A stretch of DNA of 64,000 nucleotides from Voacanga thouarsii. Taxonomy: Eukaryota; Streptophyta; Magnoliopsida; Gentianales; Apocynaceae. Of this stretch, positions 10,407-21,842 are shown in pieces. The notes beneath the pieces are model-generated. The model was not told the origin of the DNA and searched no databases. It saw only the letters and a list, made by a program, of their open reading frames with translations. The DNA lies in contig JANUWF010001213.1 in the NCBI GenBank assembly GCA_026120185.1, positions 1,488,001-1,552,000 of the forward strand. Direction: 5' to 3'. The position numbers and the translations under genes were made by a program. The first letter of the stretch is position 1, and every line of letters starts with the position of its first letter.

Positions 10407-13087
10407 GCCCTCAGTGGTTGCACATTTCCTTATTACCCTGCAAATCACAATGTCATACCCATCAATTTAGAACAGAATTTGAAAATAAAATATAGCAATA
10501 GAAATGAGAGAATGTACCAAGAGGACTTTCATGAACTCACTCTATCTTTGTGTGTCTGTCATGTATATATGCATTTATAGTCATGATTGATGGTTAAATG
10601 GATAGTTCTTCACTCTCTGGTAATTATTCTTGTCATATGCTATCTTGGGCACCTTTCAACTTAGTTGTACTCTTGACATCTTACAATAATTGATGTTAAC
10701 TGAATTGAGTGTTACTTTCCTAAACTCCATTTGTGTTGTTGATCCATCATAAAATGTAATGAACCGGCCCTATTTTTCTCTCATTGCTTAATTTTTTTAA
10801 TTTGGAAAAAATATATTTTTGAATTCACTTTTATCTTAAAACACGTTCATTCTATAAATTCAATGAAGATTATACAATAAAGAATTTGTGACCAAATATT
10901 AGAAATATTAATTTTGTATAGACTACAAAAAATTGCATGTCAAGTGAATTCAAATTTTATTTCCTTCTATTGGAAATTCCTCTTGTGTGTATCTATTTTC
11001 GGGGATCTGATCTTTTCTTCCTTTATCTCCATTTTGTTTTTCTCAAGTATACTCACCTCAACTGAATACACCTCCACCTAGATATGTGCACTTTACACTT
11101 GGAATACTTCTATTCTTATACCAATTGTGCCTAGCTTTCCTACGTATTGACTTTGCTACATTTATACCATGATTCCTTCTGCTAATGGTCTGGCATCTAT
11201 CTAACCCAATATACATGTCTATAACTATTGAATTTCATTGGTTTTTCTTATGAAAGTGTTCCTTTCAGAAATACCATGTCCTGTGATTGAAACTGATAAA
11301 GATTTTGGATAGTAGAGAATACTGTCAGACATCTTCATTTGCTAGAAGCCACAAGTTTGTGAAGGAACATAATGTGCTCGTTGATGTTTTTGAAGGAGTG
11401 TTGTAATGATTCCACAAGTTTTTAAAATAGTTTGTTGTATTTGTGGAGTGCACCGCGTCGAGTTTGTTTTGGTTTGAATTTTCATTTTTTGTGCAAAATG
11501 TATAGCCTTAAACAATGTTTTTCTCTTTTTTTTTATTTTCTTTTTTAGGAATATAATTATCTATTACATAAATTCAATGTTTTAAATAGATTATTAATTA
11601 AGGATAGTACAGGTACCCAATCTCACGCAACACCGTTACTAGTGTGTGTGTGTGTGTGTTATGTGTTTTTTTATACTCTCTGACATTATTTTAGATAACT
11701 AAATCTTCTCCAACACTACTATTGGGATTCCTATCAAAGACAAAATAGAACTGAAATTTTCATAATTTTAGAAACTAAAAAAAAAGAATATTTTCTAAGA
11801 AATAACTTAATTAAATTACCCTCATCCTATTTATTCCTTTATATATTGTAACCTAGTCATTTAAAACATTTTTCAAAATTTAGAGATAAAAGAGTTTTTT
11901 TATTTCACAAAATTATAATTTTTAGCTTTTCTCTCCTTGTATTTTCCTCACCCCTTCTATTGGTTGCAATAGTTTATGCTATTTATAATAGAAACAAATA
12001 GAATGCATAAATACATAATTTATCATCACCCATAAAAAAAATATATCTAAAGTAATACTGCATATAGCCATTTTAATCGAACCATATACAATCTTTTTGC
12101 CTCCTGAGGAGCAATGATAGCTAGAGTTTTTGAAAGTAACTCTAATTTTAGAGACATTTTTAGGTGCATCGGAACTATATGGATTAATAATTTTAGAGAG
12201 TTGTACCATATAACTTGCACTGCATATAATATAACTCTCCAATGCTTAAGTCCACGTGAATCGAATCTAGAATTTTCGTTGATTTTAGCATACAATTTAA
12301 GTCAATTGAAGCTATTCTCTTCTCTATTTTTGTCATGTGTATCTCATCTCACAATAAAAACTACATCGGACCCATTCTTGCAGCACGTTGCAAGACCTTT
12401 CATTAGAAACTACCCTTCATAAAAGGGATTTGAACCCTTTGTACTTTAAACAAGGCACTATTTTGACACTGGACAAAGCACTGGGGCTCAATAACAACAA
12501 CAACAACCCCCCCCCCCCCAAAAAAAAAGGAGCGAAGTTGAAACATCAATAGTAGGAGGTCCGGTATTTCTTGCAAAGAAACAAAGCACAGCAACAAATA
12601 AAATCTAAAGCACCACACAAGGGGAGCTTTCTCACCATTGATGTGTGAGATCAAATCCATAAACCGAAGTCTTGCTTCCCCTATCCCATGAAAGCAGTAC
12701 AAGAAATTTCAAGGAAAGAAAGCATTAGAGAAAATAATTCTCAAAATAGGAAAAGACACATTGGCGCAGAGAAAAGAGTCTTTAAGGCCATCATTCGTAA
12801 AAATTTTATTTTTTTCTCACAAACAATCCAATCTTCCATCTCCACGAAACTGGAAAATTAAGCATCAACTTTTGATCCATTTCTCTGAACTGAGATTTCT
12901 CTCACTCAATAATGCACAGAACGCAGAAAGCATGAGTAGCTTAGGCATAAGTTTAGCATTAAAATTTAAACTAGAAAAGTTCCTTCAGACAGAAAAATAC
13001 ACTTAAAATCCAAATGAAGGAATCTTCAAGACCATCATTCCAATAAAGTTATTTTCACACAAATAATCCAATCTTTGACCTCCAAGA
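10407..13087. other. unassigned AT-rich DNA
   Basis: No protein family is recognised. It includes a (TG)n run near 11641-11660, a C10/A8 homopolymer junction near 12507-12528 and several open frames under 105 codons without recognisable motifs. On the minus strand, TTTGCAG followed by an open stretch at about 10440-10410 resembles a splice acceptor and exon start. A ~70-bp diverged direct repeat lies at its right end. Confidence 0.5.
12776..13086. repeat. diverged direct repeat pair, ~70 bp, 244 bp apart
   Basis: Copy 1 is 12776-12845 (GAGTCTTTAAGGCCATCATT) and copy 2 is 13020-13086 (GAATCTTCAAGACCATCATT). Both continue to AATCCAATCTT. The gypsy LTR starts directly after copy 2. Confidence 0.6.
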
Positions 13088-15514
13088 TGTAACAACCCTA
13101 CTAGAAATAATATCAAAAGCGTATGATAAGTTTGGGGGTTGCCCCATTCGGTTTCCCAGATAATGGGCTTTATAACTAATAGAACTAACATGGACAAACT
13201 AAGTACTAATGCTGATATGTTAATAACATTCTACTACCCAAAAGTAAAGCCTATCATGCACTAACATGTGTACTTTGGTAATAATATAGTGTGCATATAC
13301 CAAAGAAGTAGTCTACAGACCTATCTTGTGGTATTGTTGTCTAGTCTAGCGGTCTGTCAGCTCCGGATCCTAAGAAAACAGAATAAAAAATACGTGTAAG
13401 TGAAAATCACTCAGTGAGTTTCGTGGGTACTAGTGTGTTATGAAAACAAGTAGGCACAAGCATTGTTTTTCAAGTTCTGTTTCAAAACCGTTATAGGAAA
13501 ATATCATATTTTCCACTGAAACAACTCACTAGGAGGGAGTTTATTCCAAATTCAATCATTTTTTTTTTTTTTGGAAATTTGAGTTTTATTCAATATCACT
13601 GCCCCAATTTCAGAAATATAGGCACCGCTCTCATCAGAAGATCGACCTAAAGCTCATAGAGCTTCGCCTTCGACATCACAACTTATTGTACTAAGGATAC
13701 AAGCCTACAGTACTCAACTGTGCATGGTCGAAGCGGTATGTGCATGCCAACACAATACCGAAAGTAATGAAAATGTTTTACTTGCCATCGTAAGCCTAGG
13801 GGTCCCAATCCTGACGGCAATTACCATCGAGGTGGCAAGAGGTTAAACACATCAGGTGTCCCCGCCCAACATCCGTAAATGACCCAAAATAACATGCATA
13901 CAAGGTATAAGCAATTGCCAAGTGCTAAATGGCTAACCAAGATGGCTAATCTCAATATCCTATCGTCCTGTTTGGATTAAGACAATTCCAAGAATAAGTT
14001 AGGCTACTTGGGGTCGTCTACCTCTAACGTGAAGTAGTACAAAGATTAAAGCCCTTACTGAGTAGAGTACTCAACGTCTTTACTGCTTCACAAGAGCAAT
14101 CCAATTCCATGGCTCGCAAGGCTAATCAAATATTTCATTCCCGAAGGAATATAAATAAAATATTTTCTGAGGCCAAAATATTATTTTTTAAAAGTTAATC
14201 TCATACTGAGAGGCTATTTTCCAAACGTAGCGAAAAAGGATAAAAAGTCCTTTTTGCTTGATAAAATATATTTCCTAGGAAATTTTTATCATTTGACAAA
14301 TACTCGATTCCAAAATGAGTTTTATTCAGGAATTCCATAGAATTAAATTCAAGAAATTACAATTAAAATTCCATAATTCACATTTTCCCCTAAAATCCTT
14401 TCCATAAAAAGGAAGATTTATGCTTTTCAAATTAAAACATTATTTCATCTCACAATTAATAAGAAGAATGCTTGTCAGGTATATATTTATACCTAGGAAT
14501 TATTCATAATTTAAAAGAACTAAAATTCTTTGTAGAAAATACCATTTTCTAAAGTCCTTAAATAATTTTCCGTTCAAAGAAACCACATTTTCCTTAGGAA
14601 AACACAAGGTCTATTAACCTTGTCATAAAAAGTTTTAGGAAAATTCATCACTAATTATGAATAATTTCATTTATGAAAATTCATATTTTCCATTCAAATC
14701 TAATCATGGCATGATACCATTTCTTCCTCAGAGAAATAATTTGTTCAGAGAAACCACAAGGTTTCATAGAACATTTCTTCCATAAAACATAATTTCACTA
14801 GTATAAAATAGGGTTTGTAAAACATGTGGGACTCACCTTGTGTCCTAAATCAACTTATTTGTAACTATATGCTACTAGCTTTTTGTTCCAATCCCCTAAC
14901 ACGAATAACCTACATTAAAAGTCATTCTAACATTAGCAAAGCAACTAAGTTCATAGCTCTTAGTTACTAACATAAGGAAATTGCTAATTTCCATTTTCCT
15001 ATTTCTTCTTGAAATATTATTTCTTCGCGTATTAAAATCCATTACGCACTTCTTTATCCCTTCTTTTCCACTTGCATACAAGACTTTCATAAGCCTTTTT
15101 AAACTCTTCATTCTTCCATGAACATCATTCAAACAACTATGAAATCCATTTGCTTGGATTTAATTTTCTGCATTATTCCAGCTGTGGCACTACTTTATGT
15201 TTTTGGCATATCTTTCAAAACACAACTCCGATTAACCTCAAATTTGTGCCAAAACACTCGTAAGGCATTTGAATTCCATTTTCTCAATCCTGAACTTATT
15301 TTAGTACTGCTGAGGTGAAAGAGTCCCAGATTCTCATAAACTAACCATTAATTTCACAAATATACATTACTATTTTGTTCTTCTCTAATTAAACCACTTA
15401 TACACCATTTAATCCACCTAAATTTTTATCATGTCTCCCTTCAATTTTCTGAATTTCAAGTCTATTCGTCCCAGCAAATCTAAACTTTCATGGCACAAAG
15501 TTAACAATTATACA
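13088..15514 (-). repeat. gypsy 3' LTR, distal piece
   Basis: The piece starts on the plus strand with TGTAACAACCC, the reverse of the GGGTTGTTACA end typical of Tekay/Del LTRs. It holds the usual CACTCAGTGAGTTTCGTGGG region. The preceding CAAGA (13083-13087) would be the outer target duplication, but its partner is not found because the 5' side of the element is lost. The piece runs into the Athila-like insertion at 15515. I assign it to the gypsy element at 28-35 kb because the three LTR pieces add up to about 3.6 kb, close to the 3,411 bp of the related solo LTR. Confidence 0.6.
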
Positions 15515-16015
15515 TGATGTGTTATTTATTTGGGTATCAAAATCTCATAAAAACAAAGTACATTCCCAATCAAGTTAAATTAAAACGTCAAACCCAAACT
15601 ACACATATAAGCAAGCGCACTCATTATTAACCGAGCATAGGGTTCAACAGGCACCGGTTGTGTTCTGTTTCTCCAATTGTTCGCCGATTGTTTTTCTGAA
15701 TTCCGCACAATGTATTCTAGAATGCAGGCACCAGTTCCATTCTATTCCATCCTGTTTCACCAATTTTTTATTGCCTCAAAGTTCGTGCAAACAGTGCATA
15801 GCTGGCGCTGGTTCCTCTATCCTAGCCGGCGTCGCCTCTAATCTATTTTGCGATGTTTTTGCTTCGTTTTACCCCAAAAATCTGAAATAATGAACAAAAT
15901 ACCTTTTCAATGATAAAATCTCAAATATGAAGGAATATGACTAGTTATTGAACAAAATGTATCACAAAAGAACTTTAAATAACTAGAAAAAGTTTAACTA
16001 ATTTAGCCCCTATCA
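15515..16015 (-). repeat. Athila-like 3' LTR, 501 bp, internally deleted
   Basis: It begins TGATGTGTTATTTATTTGGG on the plus strand and ends CCCCTATCA, matching both ends of the LTR at 21843-23388. Around 15645 it jumps from GGGTTCAA to CACCGGTTGTG, skipping bases corresponding to roughly 21976-22995 of the longer copy. Confidence 0.9.
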
Positions 16016-16030
16016 TATTCCCCCACACTT
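16016..16030 (-). promoter_or_regulatory. polypurine tract of the Athila-like element
   Basis: On the minus strand AAGTGTGGGGGAATA directly precedes the 3' LTR. This is the expected plus-strand DNA primer. A similar AAGTGTAGGGGAG lies at about 17518-17530, just past the second ORF, and may be a relic or secondary tract. Confidence 0.8.
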
Positions 16031-17897
16031 AACTCTTTGCTTATCTTCAAGCAAAGTATCAAGAACAAGTAGGAAAACACAAGGTTTAATCAATTTCAAA
16101 ATAATATTTTCAACGCTTTCTTCATTCAAGAACATAAAACACATGCTACTATATCTTTCACAACAAACGCAAGACTTGTGTAAGTGACTAATGACTTAGT
16201 AGAACCATCATAATACTTCACAATACTCTCAAACCATTGGAAAGAATTTAGCTCAAAAAGATTATGCATTCCATAAGCTTACTTTTCATAACTCTCTCCA
16301 CTAATCCAAGACATGTCATGATTCTACTTAGATCAAGTAGGACTTTTAAGCTTGTAATGTAAGGCTAAAGGTTTATAATGTAGCTTATCAAATGAAGGAT
16401 ATAGGAGAATCAAATATCAAATAAGCTGAGAGTTCGCAAGAAAAGGACAAACAAAATAAACCAATAGTTGCCAACTCTTCTTGCTCTCCTATCCCAAAAA
16501 TCAATCAACCCATAACCTTATTCAGAAATTACAGCTCAACTTAAGCAAATCCTGCATTTTTTTTCTTTCTTCTTTCTTATCTTTTTTTTACTTTCCACGT
16601 CCTTCATCAATTCTTCTTTATTTTTCAGAAGATCACTCGACTTTTCAGCAATGGTGTTAAGGACTTTATACGAGCTTAACTTGTACAGCTCAATCACCAT
16701 CCCTTTTGTGATCTTTCGTCTCTCTTTTCCTTTCAACAATTTTTCTTTTCTTTCCTTTCTCTCTTCTTTTCACTCTTACTCCTACTTTTCTTTTCTTTCT
16801 CAATTTCTTTATTTCCATCTTTTCTAGCAGCTGTTTCTTTTCTTCTCTTGTTTTCAATCTCTCTTCTCTTTTTCTTCTCTTTCTTTTCTTCTCTTTCCAG
16901 CTCAATTCACTATTGATACATGTTTGAGAGTAATCAGTCATGATCTTTTTCAAGTATTCTTCCTCAACATTCTCTTACATATATTTTCATCCATCAAGAG
17001 TATAAAGATTTGGAAAATTATTCAAACTCTCAAAAACAAGCAATGGACAAAGTATTGTGACGGGTTTTAAAAAAAAGAAATCAACAATTTAAGCTCAAAA
17101 TAGGCACTAGAGATAATATGAAAATAGGTAGGCTTAAAAAGCTCAAACTATCCAAAGAAAACCTATTACCGTCATCCCTAAGTTAAATCATGATTGTCTT
17201 TCTTATTTCGCCTCGAGAGGTATTCAAGTAAGTTCTAGAATGCTCCATGAATTTTAGTAGAAAAACATGTTTAAGAACAATGCAAAGCATTAGATCAAGA
17301 ACTACTTCATCCAAGTGAGTGCAAAAAGTCATGCATAAGCCATAAATGATCTAGAACATATGCTCTATAATCCATTATAAAGACATGCATTAAAAATACA
17401 ACTTGAAATCTCAAAGAAAGTTTGAAAAATTTTGAAAAAATTTCGCTCAAAATTTTTGCTCCCAAGAAGGCTAAGATATATGTATGTATATGTTTAGAAG
17501 ACTTGTTAATCAAATCACTCCCCTACACTTAAACTAGACATTATCCTCAATGGCCAAATAAATATAACAAAGAATAAACCATACCATGAGACCAAAAATA
17601 TAAAGGAGAATAGATTAAAAAAAAAAACAAACTTTTATTCATTGGGCATTGTGTTGTACAAGAGTTGAATGCTTTAAGAACGAGGCATTGGCAAAGTACC
17701 TAAAAAAAAGAAAAATACAAAAGAGCACACCAAAGCATAAAAACTAGAAAGGAAAATAAATCAAAAACAAAAAGAAAGATAATAGTACAAACAAAGGCAG
17801 AAAGCAAAAACTACAGAAAAGAAAAGAAAAAAAATAAAAATTAAGAGAGAAAGGAAAAACAAGAGTGATCGAGAAAATATAGACAACCATCGTCAGT
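16031..17897 (-). other. Athila-like 3' untranslated region
   Basis: This is noncoding sequence between the second ORF and the polypurine tract. The minus strand is strongly purine-rich at about 16950-16550 (AAAGAAAAGAG-type), giving Lys/Glu-rich open frames that I regard as composition artefacts. No pol motif was seen. Confidence 0.6.
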
Positions 17898-19085
17898 TCT
17901 TCTCATCATCATCAGCTAATGTAGAAGCTCCCTCACTACCATATGGTCCATAAGACTGCTGCCTCAATTCGACCAATTGCTGCTCTATAGTAGCTTACCG
18001 TCTCGCCATGTCATCCATAACCCTGCAAGTGTAGGAGCACCTCCATTTGCTAGTCTAGTCGTCCCAGCACGGTCGACTCAAAGTCAGTATGGGGCTGGGA
18101 CTGAGAACTGCTAGTTCGTGCATGTGCCGGTGGTGGTGGTTGCTCCTCCTTCACTGTGAGTGGCCTTACCTAACTGGGATGTCTGACCTTGAAGGGAGTT
18201 AGTCACTTCTTCAATTCCTGGCTGTACCTATACCCACAACTTATAAGAGTTTGCTCAGTTACCATATCGTGCTTAGTGGTAGCCTCCATCAGTTCTCCCT
18301 CAAGACAAACACCAAAGTCTTTCAGAATTTTTATTATAACCAAGGGGAAAACGAAGGCTTTTATGGAGAGACGATGATGAACAACATCCCTAATGGATTG
18401 GATGATCAAAGGTGCAAGAGGGATAGGTAGTGTGTTCATCATCCTATGCAAAATGTAAGTGTCAATAAGTCTAGTCTCATTAAAACCACTAGCACGGGGT
18501 ACAACATTGAACCCAAACATATAGACTAAAACTCTAGTTGGCGGCCAGATCATTGTTTGAATAGAAACTATTAGTTTGAAAAGAATTATGCTGATATAAT
18601 CCTAGTGTGGCTCTACTCCCGTTAGCATCCCAATTCGGGTCAGAAAAAATCTTTTGATTATTCACATCTATCCCTTGCCAAGTATCATCGTCAAAGTCCT
18701 GGAGGAGATTAACTAATTGATTTTGGGTGATGACAATGGGGATTCCTTTCACTCTCGTTTCAATATGGGGAAGGTGTTTGTTGCCCTTATCAATCATATT
18801 AGCATAAAATTCCTTGATGAGTATGGGATAATACTTCCCTTTCAGTTGTACAATCGAATCCCATCTTAGCCTTCTAAGCATCATGCCTAATTTGAGTGCG
18901 CGATCTAAGGTGGGTGAGAAAGTACACTCGACAATAATTTTGTTAGATGCTTTCCTATTGTACTATTCCTCACAAGATGCATCAACAAATTCAGTAGGTC
19001 TCAAGGATAAAGGATCAACAGATGACGGGGTTGAAGAAGAGGAAGCTCTCGCCCTTTTAAAAGAATGGCCCCTTGCTCTAGACAT
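17898..19085 (-). pseudogene. plant transposon-protein ORF downstream of gag
   Basis: The frame starts at an ATG at 19085 (MSRARGHSFKRARASSSSTP) and can be followed to SEGASTLADDDEKN and a stop near 17898. A stop follows DASCEE and there is a frame change near 18540. The central part (LIKEFYANMIDKGNKHLPHI, GIPIVITQNQLVNLL, then VPRASGFNETRLIDTYILHR, MMNTLPIPLAPLII) resembles the family annotated in plants as putative plant transposon protein (Transposase_32-like), often carried by Athila/Tat-type and large non-autonomous LTR elements. Its biochemical role is not known to me. It is unusual that this ORF is kept while the whole pol region is missing. The family name is recalled from wording, not searched. 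Confidence 0.62.
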
Positions 19086-20187
19086 GTTCAAGTAAGGAGT
19101 GGTGAAAATAGGAAAAGAGAACAATTGAGCTCCAAGACCTAAAACAGGGCTACTACCCTTTCAAAGACACTCCTCAAATCTCACTCAACCCTCAACCAAT
19201 CTCACAATTCACAAAACCCAAACTCCGTCAATATATAGCACTCTCCAACAAACAATTCAACCAATCACCTCCAATTAATTCAACACAACCTGCAACACGG
19301 CATGTAAAGTTCACTGTAAAGCATAAATATGTTGAAGATCCTCAATGCATGCAAGTAGACATGATCATCTGAATGAAAGCATTATCATGGCATTATATGA
19401 ACAACAATTCAAGTACCATAGGTAGTCATCCTCAACCATCACAAATAGCCATAATTCCAACCTTAGCTATATGCATGAAGTCCCTAATGCTCATATGCAT
19501 GAATCAAATATCAGCGAATCATTAACTCCTAATCTAGTCCAGCTCTTGAGGCTCAAGGAGTAATGCACAATTCAATCATAGCATACACAATCCCAATTTT
19601 TGGCCAACAGTGTTTCTACAATTAGACAAAGTTATCTACAATATTTTAACCGTAGGAATTAAATAAAAATCATACATTTGTGCTTTTGTATGCATGGGTA
19701 AGCAAAAGATGTAAGCTTTGTACACAAATCTAAGCTCCTTGCTTGTGTATTGAATGTAATGTTGTTGTGCAAAAATGGACGAATTTGAGGATTTTGATCC
19801 ATAAGATCAATAAAAGAGAGGTAAATAGATGTTATAGAAGTGTTTAGGAGGCAAAAAATCAAATTTTGGAAAGTGGAGGATGTGAAGTCGGCGCGGGTTT
19901 TAGAGAATCTGAGAGGAAGAATGGAGATTTTAAAGAAAAAGTGGCCAAAATGGCCCTTAAGAGTGCGCCTACCCGACAGGAACCGGCGCTGGTCTGGGCT
20001 CTTGGAGCTGGCACCGGCTTGGTTCTGTCTGGTTCTCCAGATTTTTTCTTTTTTTTGGAAGAAAAATGCAAAAAATATCATAATGCTGAATAATGCACTC
20101 TAATTAATGAAAAACAATCAATCAAAATACCAGGAATAAAAATTATTTCAATCACAAAAACTAAAAGTAAAGTAAAGTAAAGAGGCT
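19086..20187 (-). other. spacer between gag and second ORF
   Basis: This ~1.1-kb noncoding stretch is where pol would be expected. At about 19975-20040 it holds ACCGGCGCTGG and GGCTCTTGGAGCTGGCACCG, near-copies of words in the element's own LTR at 22966-23010. This suggests that LTR-derived sequence lies inside the element. Confidence 0.6.
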
Positions 20188-21559
20188 TTAATGTTTCCCA
20201 CGGCTGTAATCCCGTGGATTTTCCTCCATGTTTCCTGGTAATGTCCCAACTTGACGATCTCCAAATAGTTTAGCTAACTGACCAATTTGGTTTTCCAAGT
20301 TGTGCATGGAGGCTTCTAGGTTCTGAGTTGTAGCATCGACCCCTGGGAACTTAGTCTCCGTTGTACTTACCAATTGGCCAATCAATTCTTCCAATGGTGG
20401 CTTTAAAGGTATTGCAGTGTTGGTCATGGGGTTTTGGTTCCTTTAATTTCCTCCAAAATTGAAAGAACCCTGTCTAGGTAGATTTCTATTGCTCCAAGAG
20501 AAATTGGGGTGATTTCTCCAACCAGGATTATAGGTAGAGCTATAAGGATTGTTACCTGGCCGGACATTACCTACGAAGGCTGCTTGCTCCGTAGTTTCTT
20601 GGAGTGACCACATATTTTGGCATTCATGATTGGGGTGCCCTTCTTCACAGAAATCACAATTTACGTTTAAAACCTAGCCTTGAGGCATCACCATCTGTTC
20701 CATCTTTTGGGTTATGGCGTCCACCTTAGCCTCTAATGCTGCCACAGCATCCATTTTGTACACTCATTGCTCACGAGAACTAGACCTTGCACTCCCCAAG
20801 AATAGTTATTGGAAGCCAAATTTTCAATAAGCTCAAATACCTATTCCAGGGTCTTATGATTGATGGAACCCCCTGCAGAAGAGTCCACCACTTGTTGTGT
20901 TGTGAACGTGAGGCTATTTAAAAAGATAAGCATTTGCATTCCCAGCTCAAATCCGTGGTGTGGGCATTTTCTTAACATCTCCTTAAATCTCTCCCAACTT
21001 TCATATAAGGGCTCAGAATCTAATTATTGGAAGGCAAAGATTTCGTTCCTAAGTTTGGCTGTCCTGGCTGGAGGAAAATATTTGGCCAAAAATTTTTCAG
21101 CTAGGGCATTCCAAGTAATGATGGAACCTGTAGGTAAAGACTTCAGCCAAGATTTAACTCTATCTCTCAAAGAAAAAGGGAAAAGTCTTAACTGGCATCC
21201 TCAGAAACACCATTCATTTTGAAAGTATCACAAACCTCAAGAAAACTAGCTAAGTGAGCATTGGGATCTTCTTCAGGTAGCCCGTCAATTTGAACCATAT
21301 TTTGCACAATTTGGATAATGTTAGGCTTTATTTCAAAATTATTTGCATCTACCCTAGGCCTAGTGATACTCGAGCCTGTGCCCGAGATTGCAGGTTTCAC
21401 AAAGTCATCCATAACCCTCCTATCATTTCCAGCATTGTTGTTTTGAGCACCATTCATTTCGACGATCAAGTTCCTTTGAATTGTTCGGCGAATTTTTGAC
21501 AATGTCCTTTCAATTTCAGGGTCAAAATCGACTATCTCGCCTTCGAATTTTCGAGTCAT
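20188..21559 (-). pseudogene. Athila-like gag
   Basis: The minus-strand gag opens MTRKFEGEIVDFDPEIERTL and contains the hallmark FEIKPNIIQIVQNMV, PEEDPNAHLASFLEVCDTF and FKMNGVSEDA. A frame change near 21190 leads to the capsid part (SLRDRVKSWLKSLPTG, LAEKFLAKYFPPARTAKLR). A CX2CX3HX4C knuckle (CDFCEEGHPNHEC, about 20660-20620) is followed by NNPYSSTYNPGWRNHPNFSW, the usual Athila/Tat tail. The last open part (20427-20188) is a coiled-coil-like stretch (LEASMHNLENQIGQLAKLF). Gag forms the virus-like particle that packages the RNA. Stops and a frameshift make this copy defective. Confidence 0.85.
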
Positions 21560-21818
21560 ATACCAAGGATAACACCTAAAAAAATGAGAAGTAAGTTAGA
21601 TAACAGAATTAATGATTAAAGCAAATTTATAAGGTTACAAAGTTAGTACATCAAACATAGTCAAAGTTAGTAGGTTAGGTTACAAGAGCATACACAAATA
21701 CACAAAATACAAAATATAGCACATTTTGCAAGAAGAACAATTGTACATAATTTACATATTTACGTATTTACATATTTATATGGTTAAATCAACAAAATCC
21801 AAGCTTTTATGCTATTGT
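21560..21818 (-). other. Athila-like 5' leader
   Basis: About 260 bases lie between the primer-binding site and gag. They are AT-rich, with repeated ACATATTTACGTATTTACAT words and no open frame. Confidence 0.6.
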
Positions 21819-21836
21819 TCCCCAGCAACGGCGCCA
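21819..21836 (-). promoter_or_regulatory. primer-binding site, tRNA-Asp type
   Basis: On the minus strand this reads TGGCGCCGTTGCTGGGGA, six bases downstream of the 5' LTR. It matches the tRNA-Asp-complementary site usual for Athila elements with one difference. Confidence 0.9.
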
Positions 21837-21842
21837 AAAATT

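Noticed and set aside
12421..12440. tRNA T-arm-like hairpin on the minus strand (AAGGG TTCAAAT CCCTT)
   Set aside because: No matching D-arm, anticodon arm or acceptor stem could be found upstream, so it is not a tRNA gene; possibly chance or a SINE scrap.
16536..16953. Lys/Glu-rich minus-strand frames
   Set aside because: They follow a purine-rich strand in the 3' untranslated part of the Athila-like element; low complexity, no motif.
18883..19095. 70-codon plus-strand frame
   Set aside because: It is the reverse of the start of the Athila-like second ORF on the minus strand.
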